In this document: piece after piece, positions 1 to 5,265 of the stretch | Position numbering within the stretch: the first letter of the stretch is position 1 | Layout of the letters: each line of letters opens with the position of its first letter | Assembly: GCA_016706255.1 (NCBI GenBank) | Contig: JADJJZ010000020.1 | Location: forward strand, 1 to 12,496 | Source: Bacteroidota bacterium | Lineage (GTDB): Bacteria; Bacteroidota; Bacteroidia; Chitinophagales; BACL12 | Length of the DNA: 12,496 nucleotides | Reading direction: 5' to 3' | Position numbers and translations under genes: made by a program | The notes under the pieces: generated by a model | Told to the model about the DNA's origin: nothing | Databases searched by the model: none | Seen by the model: the letters and a program-made list of their open reading frames with translations, nothing else

Positions 1-276
1 CTGCTCCCGGATTTATTGTTGAATAAAACGGAATTGCACATTCACTCCGTCTGCATCACATGTGTGCGGAAGAAAAATGTCGTGACTGCTGCTAAAAAAT
101 AATTTCAAACAAAAATGATGGATGAAAAATTACATGAAGCAGGCGTGCATTTAATTGGGTGGCGATATTGATGAATCACCGATGCATATAAAGACATTAA
201 CGAAGTAATGCAATATCAAAACGAATTGGTAAACATTATTGGAATGTTTTAAACCAAAGTGGTTAGAATAGCATAA
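1..276 (+). CDS. rtcB: RtcB-type RNA ligase, C-terminal fragment (frameshifted)
   Basis: This is the 3' end of a gene that begins left of the window. Joining frames gives a C-terminus reading GGDIDESPMAYKDINEV, then MQYQNELVNIIGMF, then KPKVVRIA and TAA at 274-276. The DE-x-PMAYKDI-EVM-Q block is the conserved C-terminal signature of RtcB, the GTP- and Mn-dependent ligase that joins 2',3'-cyclic-phosphate RNA ends in tRNA splicing and RNA repair. At least four indels are needed (near 98, 165, 210 and 247). Two compensate each other (TTTT for TTT, then AAA for AAAA), pointing to homopolymer read errors. The catalytic metal-binding and guanylylated His regions lie outside the window, so activity cannot be judged. 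I am confident of the family for the last 50 residues and less sure of the first 100 bases. Confidence 0.75.
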
Positions 277-519
277 GAAAATATGTTTTGTCCAACGCCC
301 TGAAGTAGACAAGGTCGCCCAAAAGCAGATTTTAAAGTTCGTAAAAATAACTTCAGGGGCATTTTAAGAACAAAAAAATACTTGTAATTACCAGATGCGG
401 GAGTCTGCAATGGGGCAGACTCCAATAAATGGTGGTTAAGGGTTAATTGATTTGAGTGCCACATGGTTATGCTGTTTAATAGGCTACCAATTAATTTATT
501 GATTAATTAAATTTTTAAC
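277..519. other. Intergenic region with two inverted repeats
   Basis: No convincing gene is seen between rtcB and the TPR gene. Two inverted repeats are visible. The first pairs 297-305 (GCCCTGAAG) with 351-360 (CTTCAGGGGC) around 45 bases. The second is a compact hairpin at 400-408/415-423 (GGAGTCTGC/GCAGACTCC) with a 6-base loop. Neither is followed by a T tract on the plus strand, so an intrinsic terminator is not obvious. They could be part of a small structured RNA or a 3' end of the rtcB transcript. Confidence 0.4.
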
Positions 520-1019
520 ATGAACATTTTATTTAATATAGAAGAAAAATGATAGCGTTAATAAATATTTATATGAAAACAAATGCAAAAAGCTAAACGA
601 TTATTGGAAGATATTCTTGAAGAAGAACCTGATTGCGGTGCGGCTCATTTTTGAAATGGGGATGTTATATTACCATGAATTAGCGGAATACGACACGGCC
701 TTTATCATTTCGATTTATGTAAACGTTTTAAACCGGGATTTATTCCCGTATATCATGTAACGTACTAATTGCTATATCGTTAAATAAACACGAAACATTA
801 ATAAAATATGCCGAATCGTGTTTGCAAATTGAAGGCGTAAATAAATTTTTTGTCTATAAACACCTCGCCATGAGCTGTGAAACGACATTGTTATTTAAAC
901 CTGCGATTAAATACTATAAGCAGGCAAAATTGTATGCCATACATGAACATGACATCACTTTCATAAAAAACAGTTTAACGCGTGTTAAAGAAAAATTTGT
1001 AAACAAAAACAGAAATTAA
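520..1019 (+). CDS. TPR-like repeat protein (frameshifted)
   Basis: Joined frames give a protein of about 160 residues. It starts near ATG 520 (MNILFNIEEKM...) or at the internal ATG 583. The core reads KAKRLLEDILEEEPDCGAAH, then FEMGMLYYHELAEYDTA, and later AIKYYKQAKLYA and SLTRVKEKFVN. The spacing of small and aromatic residues (A-x-x-x-Y / Y-A in paired helices) is that of tetratricopeptide repeats, and the whole resembles a small TPR protein common in Bacteroidota. TPR proteins are protein-interaction scaffolds, but the partner is unknown here. Frame changes are needed near 590, 648, 700 and 766. From 822 to the TAA at 1017-1019 the frame is open. It lies downstream of rtcB on the same strand and converges on the next gene. 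No signal peptide is visible, so it is probably cytoplasmic. Confidence 0.65.
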
Positions 1020-1050
1020 TTAAAAGGCAATCACGTATTGCCTTTTAATT
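1018..1050. terminator. Bidirectional intrinsic terminator
   Basis: A near-perfect hairpin of 14 bp (1018-1031 with 1037-1050) with loop CACGT and core AAAAGGCAAT/ATTGCCTTTT. It has an A-rich left side and a T-rich right side, so it can act on both strands. It begins inside the stop codon of the TPR gene and lies 39 bases beyond the stop of the convergent minus-strand gene, exactly where a shared terminator is expected. Confidence 0.85.
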
Positions 1051-1088
1051 TAACCAGATGTATTCGTTGTTTACCTTTTCACAAATTT

Positions 1089-1554
1089 TCAATTTTGGTC
1101 GTCTGCAACCAATTTTGCTAAGTGTAACAATTCCTGATAATCGGCAATACGTTGTAATAAAACATCGCGATCGCCTTTGGTAATTAAATCGAGGTCGTAA
1201 TATATAATAACATTTTTTGTAGACATTGTTTTTAAAACCGGCGCTCCATAATATTTTGGTGATTTAGAAATTAACAGATAATCGGGTGCCGCTATTGTTT
1301 TCCATTTTCCCCATCTCATTTTAAATATGGAATAATAATCACGAAATTGATTGTTATTTAAATTTACTTCAATTCCATGTTTACCAGCAGTAACAAAATA
1401 CAAAAGCAAGAATACCCAAGCAAAAAACTTTAAAACCATTAAACACAATTGCAATAATACCTATAACAACTAATGTAAAACCCGGTTGTGCGGGAATAAC
1501 ACCGCCTTTATCGGTATTAAATCTGGTGATTTCGATGTTATCGAGTGTTTGCAT
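1089..1554 (-). CDS. Small conserved membrane protein, unknown function (one frameshift)
   Basis: Two overlapping frames join near 1430 (run AAAGTTTTTT) to give about 154 residues. The start is ATG at 1552-1554 (MQTLDNIEITRFNTDKGG). Residues roughly 20-55 form two hydrophobic segments (GFTLVVIGIIAIVF and FFAWVFLLLYFVTAG), followed by a soluble part with FRDYYSIFKMRWGKWK. This layout, two helices then an F-G-K-W-K type beta-rich tail, is that of a small uncharacterised Bacteroidota protein family, possibly PH-like. The shape is directly visible and the family assignment is from memory. It is convergent with the TPR gene and has no partner on its own strand, so the context gives no function. 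Confidence 0.6.
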
Positions 1555-1680
1555 GATATCGGGTTTAGTTTGATATGACGATACATTTATGTGAATATGC
1601 TAAATTAGATTAAAAAAACTTATTCGGGTAAAAGCATTTTCAATTAATGAATTCTTTTTTTGTTTTTATTTAAATTGGTC

Positions 1681-1830
1681 ATTTATCGAAAACGAATGAA
1701 TTAAAATGTAGGCGGATGCAATTCCCTCATTTTAATTCATTCGTCAACTAAATTATGCGGTTTGAATTTCATTTTTTATGGAGAGTAAGAAAATTTTATA
1801 TGTGTAGGGCGAATTGCATCCGCCCTTACA
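1681..1830. repeat. REP doublet (REPIN-like) unit A
   Basis: Two inverted copies of one core lie about 75 bp apart. The left copy (1709-1727, GGCGGATGCAATTCCCT) is enclosed by a perfect 17-bp inverted repeat, 1692-1708 with 1728-1744. The right copy (1803-1830) reads TGTAGGGCG-AATTGCATC-CGCCCTTACA and is itself a hairpin with loop AATTGCATC. The spacer and left flank (ATTTATCGAAAACGAATG) match unit B at 2592-2740. The inverted pairing of two small palindromes is the arrangement called REPIN. The unit ends 77 bases from the stop of the RAYT relic. Confidence 0.75.
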
Positions 1831-1906
1831 TTTAAAAGAATATGAGTCGGATCAGCCCTTTTTAACTATTCGGCATCGCAAATTCGGCTGTCACGGCACG
1901 ATTGAG

Positions 1907-2447
1907 TTAGTTAAAATATAATATTTTATTTTGTCCAAGCTCTGCATTGGACCTTATTATATGTTCATAATAACCACTTGCCACTCAAAATCCAAATTGT
2001 ATGTTATCGCAGACTTTGTTACCGCTGCTTAAATCCTAATAATGGAATGTAAATTATGTTTATTAGGAAGATTTTTCTTTGGAATCAATATAATTTAATG
2101 AATGTGATAATGGGTTTTCAAGAACTTTATTGTTGGGATATAAATGCTGATTGAATACATTAATGCCAATTTTAATAATTCCATGAAGATGATCAGGCAT
2201 TAATTGAAATGCACCAAGCTGAATATTCATATCAGGTCTAATTAAAGAATTTGCGCCCATGACTTGATATTATCTCGCAATTGCGCTCGTCTTTAAATGA
2301 ATTTTTATTTGAATTGGAAATTCCCTTACCTAAAAATGGAATTCTTTTTTGGTGCAAATAGTAGTAAAGTATGTGGCAGCCATGCATAATTCCAATTTTT
2401 AAATGCCCGGATTTTCTACTGCTAAATACCTGATAGACTAAAGCCAT
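1907..2447 (-). pseudogene. REP-associated tyrosine transposase (RAYT, Y1_Tnp-type) relic
   Basis: Reading the minus strand across frames gives an N-terminal part with RKSGHLKNWNYAW and YFTTICTKKRIPFLGK, a middle with AFQLMPDHLHGIIKIG, and an end with GYYEHIIRSNAELGQNK and TAA at 1907-1909. These are, in order, the first strand region, the HUH motif (H-L-H after MPD) and the catalytic-tyrosine motif (YYEHIIR) of the Y1/RAYT family. RAYTs are single-strand nucleases thought to move REP palindromes. Total length is about 180 codons, normal for the family. Stops or frame changes occur near 2375, 2270, 2063, 2045, 2020 and 1990, and the segment between the two motifs carries several stops, so it looks dead rather than merely misread. 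REP doublets lie on both sides at 1681-1830 and 2592-2740. Confidence 0.8.
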
Positions 2448-2591
2448 AATTTTTTTAAATTATTTTCTGGCCAAAAACAAAAATAACTATTCCTTTAGCT
2501 TTAAAAATATTTTAAGTAAAAGTTATGCTTTTTTTAAACCGGAATATTGTAACACCTGTAAAATGATGTTTTTGGGGACAAAGAAATAACA
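2448..2591. other. AT-rich spacer, no gene seen
   Basis: AT-rich sequence between the RAYT relic start and repeat unit B. No open frame, hairpin or promoter stands out. It could contain the former RAYT promoter, but I cannot place one. Confidence 0.4.
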
Positions 2592-2740
2592 AATTTATCG
2601 ACAACGAATAGTTAAAAAATGTAAGGGCGGATGCAATTCGCCCTCATTTTATATTTACATCTACTACTTGATCAGTGTTTTGATTTTCATTTTGACTGAA
2701 ATGTTAGAAAATTTCATATTTGCAGAGCGAATTGAATCAT
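2592..2740. repeat. REP doublet (REPIN-like) unit B
   Basis: The left core at 2619-2647 (GTAAGGGCGGATGCAATTCG then CCCTCAT) is a hairpin with loop GATGCAATT and lies in the opposite orientation to the right core. The right core at 2721-2740 is decayed (TGCAGAGCGAATTGAATCAT). The left flank (AATTTATCGACAACGAATAG) and the spacer, with GATTTTCATTTTGA and GTTAGAAAATTTCATAT, align with unit A, so the two units are copies of one element of about 150 bp rather than chance palindromes. Confidence 0.7.
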
Positions 2741-2841
2741 TATTAACTATTCATTTAGCGCAATTATTCTGTTGATTTTAGTTGTGCTGAAAGTTAGAAA
2801 ATGTACTTGTGTGGAGGGAATTGAATCCCCCCTACACAAGT
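2721..2841. repeat. REP doublet unit B', overlapping B
   Basis: The decayed core at 2721-2740 is followed by a spacer with TTCATTTAGCGCAATTATTC and AAGTTAGAAAATG, then by a hairpin at 2805-2841 (ACTTGTGT...ACACAAGT, loop AATTGAATC). The spacer matches unit C (TTCGTTTAGCGCACTCAG and AAGTAAGAAAATG), so this is a third member in the same left-to-right order. The hairpin stem has one wobble and one mismatch. Confidence 0.6.
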
Positions 2842-2994
2842 TCAATTTCGTTGTTATTGTTATTATTGGTTAATTAATCGAATACGAATTCACTTCTTAA
2901 CTCGCGTTAAACACACTGCTCAGGTGTATTTCGGGGGAGGAGACAAGAGTCACAAAGTGCCAATGAATTTGTTAATACAAATATATTATAGTAA

Positions 2995-3720
2995 TTTCGG
3001 TATCATTTATCCAATCCGGATGCAGTTATTGATACGTTTTACCTGGACAATGAATATGTATATTCTGATTTAGGTGTAGTATATAATTTTCGTTTAGGTT
3101 CATTTTATACATTATATGATTTTAATGCTGAAGTTGGCGATCTATGGGAGGTTGGTGGTGTTTCAAATTTTGGCGATTGCGACTCAATCGGCTTTATTCA
3201 AGTTGATAATGTTAACACGGCTTTAATTGGCGGTTTTGAATTAACACAATTGTTTACCAGCAGTGTCGATGACGACTATTGGAATTTCGGCACATTACCT
3301 GTTATTGAACGAATTGGTGCTCTCAGTTATTTATTTGCACATTCAAATAGTTGTCTGATAGATTTTTATGAAGGTGGAAATTTAAGGTGTTATTATGATA
3401 ATGAAATTGGTTATGTTCAAATAGATTCAACAACCACATGTGATTTTGTTTTATCATCAAATGAAATTACAGCATTTACATCAATAGAAATTTCACCAAA
3501 TCCATTTTCAACTGAATTAAAAATTAAATTGCCGGAAAATTTTTCAAATAGTATAATTACGATATACAGTTTAAATGGATCTGTAATATATCAAACTACG
3601 TCAGGTAATTCAACAGTTGTAATTCCGGCCAATAGTATAATTCCCGGTGTTTATTTTTTACATGTTTTGGATAATCACATTCAATATCATTTACAAAATG
3701 ATAAAATTGTAATTTATTGG
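2995..3720 (+). CDS. Secreted protein with T9SS type A sorting domain, 5' end missing
   Basis: An open frame runs from 2995, just after an in-frame stop, with no usable ATG. It reads PDAVIDTFYLDNEYVY, FGDCDSIGFIQVDN and YYDNEIGYVQID, then a C-terminal domain starting ISPNPFSTELKIKLP and continuing IYSLNGSVIY, IIPGVYFLHVLD and KIVIY. The PNP-F motif, the D/N-x-x-G turn and the GVY-hydrophobic block are those of the Por secretion (T9SS) type A sorting domain, which sends proteins across the outer membrane and is then removed. The N-terminal signal peptide and start were not found, and the gene abuts the repeat island, so it is truncated or broken by a frameshift near 2995. After KIVIY, where such proteins normally end, the frame runs on into the 3743-3774 hairpin up to 3882. 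That tail is probably not native. Confidence 0.7.
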
Positions 3721-3742
3721 AACGCTGATTCCCCGCGGAAAG

Positions 3743-3774
3743 CCTCCTTCGTTGCACTACGGCGAACGAAGAGG
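3743..3774. repeat. GC-rich hairpin element
   Basis: The arms CCTCCTTCGTT (3743-3753) and AACGAAGAGG (3765-3774) pair with one bulged base around an 11-base loop. The surrounding block 3730-3780 is clearly more GC-rich than its neighbours and sits directly after the expected end of the T9SS cargo gene. It may be that gene's terminator or a separate repeat, but there is no long T tract. Confidence 0.5.
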
Positions 3775-3848
3775 AAAGTCGAGTTTATTTTCAAATTTTC
3801 ATTTATAGGAAATGATGCATTTTTCTTTCCGAAAGTGCTTACGATTTT

Positions 3849-3959
3849 GGGCTTGGCGAAGGTGGGGTTTAAAAATTACTAAAATTCAAATTTATTACAA
3901 ACGCTAATAGAAAGTACAAATGTTCAGCCTAGCACTAAAGCCCCACTTTCGCCAAACCC
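3849..3959. repeat. Long imperfect palindrome, attC-like shape
   Basis: The left arm 3849-3870 (GGGCTTGGCGAAGGTGGGG plus TTT) pairs with the right arm 3937-3959 (AAAGCCCCACTTTCGCCAAA plus CCC) with two transitions and one extra G at 3940. About 66 AT-rich bases lie between them. Immediately right of it, 3962-3968 is GTTAGTG. A long imperfect palindrome with an unpaired extra base beside a GTTR-type heptamer is the general shape of an integron attC site. The second heptamer is poor, so this is only a resemblance. Confidence 0.55.
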
Positions 3960-3960
3960 A

Positions 3961-3976
3961 TGTTAGTGTCAATTAA
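3961..3976. repeat. Left copy of 16-bp inverted repeat around the DUF6193-like gene
   Basis: TGTTAGTGTCAATTAA at 3961-3976 is the reverse complement of TTAATTGCCACTAACA at 4688-4703 at 15 of 16 positions (mismatch at 3969/4695). The left copy overlaps the stop codon of the enclosed gene (3973-3975). Confidence 0.75.
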
Positions 3977-4673
3977 TTTGTTAACGGATTTGTTGTCTTT
4001 TCAAAATCTGTTGGCAAAAGTTCTATTGTTTTGTGAACTGCTTCGTCTATGTCTTTAGTTTTAAATGAGTGGTTTGTTTGTGAATTGTCCAAAGTTAGTC
4101 CGATTTCAAAAGTGTCTTTGTTGCAATAAATTATTGGCGATTTAAAATTGTCATTCGGAAGTTCAAGGATATTACTGAACCATAAATTGTCGTGGCTAAA
4201 GAAAGGAAACAAGTTGCAAAGTCTATTTTTTAAAGATATAAACAAGTCACCATCAAAAAGTGTCTCTCGTTTTATTATTCTTTCGTATTCACTTGTCCAC
4301 CTTTTTTCTAAAACTTCGTCAATAGTTAATGTCAGTAAGTTTGAATACGTTTCTGAAATGCTAAAATCGTTATTCTCGTCTTTAAGTTGTCCAACAGTTT
4401 TATTTTTTGAAAGCCAACCGTCAACGATGACTGAGATTTCTGCCAAATCCTTTGTTGCAATTTGTCCAGCAATAATTTCTCTGTCCACTAATTGAAGTTG
4501 CATTTGTTCGCTGTCCACGAAACGGCAAACATCAATATTTCTGCTATCATTTTTGCAAATGCCCAACTGTCAAAATTCATTTTAATTTTCGTGTCCTCAC
4601 TTGTAAGAAGTCTGACTGGTGAATTTATTTTGTCAAGTTCAGATTGAAGTTTTTTTGTCAAACCTATTATCAT
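3973..4673 (-). CDS. DUF6193-like protein (one frameshift)
   Basis: Starts at ATG 4671-4673 (MIIGLTKKLQSELDKINSPV). The frame shifts once at an A run near 4555 (GCAAAAATG, where six A's would keep frame) and ends with NPLTN and TAA at 3973-3975, about 233 residues in all. The middle reads ATKDLAEISVIVDGWLSKNK, matching the 'DLAE-hydrophobic-W' helix of DUF6193. The C-terminal half has LCNLFPFFSHDNLWFSN, like the L-x-P-F-x-SH-x-x-L-x-F-S block of that family, and ends with DEAVHKTIELLP, like its final AEEAV-x-x-V-x-x-LP helix. DUF6193 has no established biochemical role. There is no signal peptide or membrane segment. The gene stands alone between inverted repeats, which suggests cargo of a small mobile unit. 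Family assignment is by recollection of motifs. Confidence 0.6.
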
Positions 4674-4687
4674 TTCGGGTCGTCTAT

Positions 4688-4703
4688 TTAATTGCCACTA
4701 ACA
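4688..4703. repeat. Right copy of 16-bp inverted repeat around the DUF6193-like gene
   Basis: TTAATTGCCACTAACA lies 15 bases upstream of the start codon of the enclosed minus-strand gene, so it falls in its leader or promoter region. It is inverted relative to 3961-3976. Confidence 0.75.
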
Positions 4704-4904
4704 ATATATTTACGAATATAACCAACTTCCATCAATTAACTAAAAACTTCTAACGCATTGCTTATCAATACCAAAACTTGCGCATTTTTGGATATACTAT
4801 AATTTGCAAGTTGCGCTAAGCCTTTTTTTTGGTTGCGTTGAGTTGCTTTTTAATTTGTTGAGCAAGATGCTAACGATTTTAATGATATTCTGGTTATTTA
4901 TGGA
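4704..4904. other. AT-rich intergenic region, no gene seen
   Basis: No supported gene. The stretch 4790-4855 repeats GTTGCG/TTGCGC short words around an 8-T run, and ACTTGC/GCAAGT can form a weak stem. It should contain the promoter of the minus-strand DUF6193-like gene, but the candidate boxes (such as TATATTCG read on the minus strand) are poorly spaced and I do not call one. Confidence 0.4.
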
Positions 4905-5045
4905 TGGGCAGTTGCAATTTGCCACTACATATTAATTCTTTCGTTTAGCGCACTCAGATGGAATTTTTAATCATTACCTATAAAGTAAGAAAATGTTGAA
5001 TGTGTAGGGGCGAATTGCATCCGCCCCTACACATTCAACATTTTC
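4905..5045. repeat. REP doublet (REPIN-like) unit C with perfect terminal hairpin
   Basis: A left core, TGGGCAGTTGCAATTTGCCA at 4905-4924, is followed by a spacer containing TTCGTTTAGCGCACTCAG, and then by a hairpin at 4989-5045. The hairpin stem is 24 bp without a mismatch (4989-5012 with 5022-5045; inner part TGTAGGGGCG/CGCCCCTACA) and the loop is AATTGCATC. This right core is the best-preserved copy in the window and has the same orientation as the right cores of units A and B. It ends 220 bases before the guaB start codon. Confidence 0.8.
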
Positions 5046-5139
5046 GAATTCGGAGCTGCACTGCGGCGGACGAGCCAAGATTCTTATTTATTTTTCATAT
5101 TTTCAATTAGAAGATAAATCACATTTCATGCTCAGAATC

Positions 5140-5213
5140 GCGTTAGGGATAGCAGTGGAAAGCCCGCAGGAATGAGGCACGAATGACGAGGACTTGGAAC
5201 GGATAGCCCGACC
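5140..5213 (+). ncRNA. Structured-looking conserved element upstream of guaB
   Basis: This stretch opens with GCGTTAGGGATAGCAGTGGA, continues AAGCCCGC, and ends with GGACTTGGAACGGATAGCCC then GACC. The word GGATAGC occurs twice (5147-5153 and 5201-5207), and a variable purine-rich middle separates them. It is more GC-rich than its surroundings. From memory, the same opening and closing words recur near many genes in Bacteroidota, which would fit a small structured RNA or a dispersed element, but I cannot name it. An open frame runs through it into guaB, but nothing suggests that it is translated. Confidence 0.45.
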
Positions 5214-5231
5214 AACTAACCAAAAAGCGCT

Positions 5232-5262
5232 TTTGCAAATTCAAATTCCCGTTCTATCTTTG
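5232..5262 (+). promoter_or_regulatory. Bacteroidota-type sigma-ABfr promoter of guaB
   Basis: TTTG at 5232-5235 (-33 element) and TATCTTTG at 5255-5262 (-7 element, consensus TAnnTTTG) are separated by 19 bp, the spacing expected for the primary sigma factor of this phylum. The guaB ATG at 5266 lies only 3 bases after the -7 element, so the transcript should start at or within a few bases of the start codon. Confidence 0.8.
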
Positions 5263-5265
5263 CAC

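Noticed and set aside
400..423. Hairpin as an intrinsic terminator of rtcB
   Set aside because: The stem is good, but AATAAAT follows instead of a T run on the plus strand, so termination cannot be claimed.
249..464. Minus-strand frame of 71 codons downstream of rtcB
   Set aside because: It crosses both inverted repeats, overlaps the rtcB stop, shows no family motif and has no upstream signal.
3720..3882. The last 54 codons of the T9SS cargo frame as a real domain
   Set aside because: The sorting domain is normally the extreme C-terminus. The extra codons cover a hairpin and part of the next palindrome and show no protein-like pattern.
4148..4495. Plus-strand frame of 115 codons opposite the DUF6193-like gene
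   Set aside because: It lies wholly antisense to a gene with recognisable family motifs, and its Ser/Leu-rich translation is typical of an antisense shadow.
1692..5045. A CRISPR array formed by the repeated GGGCG-AATTGCATC-CGCCC cores
   Set aside because: The copies alternate in orientation, are unevenly spaced over 3.3 kb and have homologous spacers, which is the opposite of a CRISPR array. No cas gene is present.
5194..5265. An N-terminal extension of guaB starting at TTG 5194
   Set aside because: It would translate the promoter and part of the GC-rich element. IMP dehydrogenases of this length start at MENLSTKFLGESLTFDD, and 489 residues match the family.
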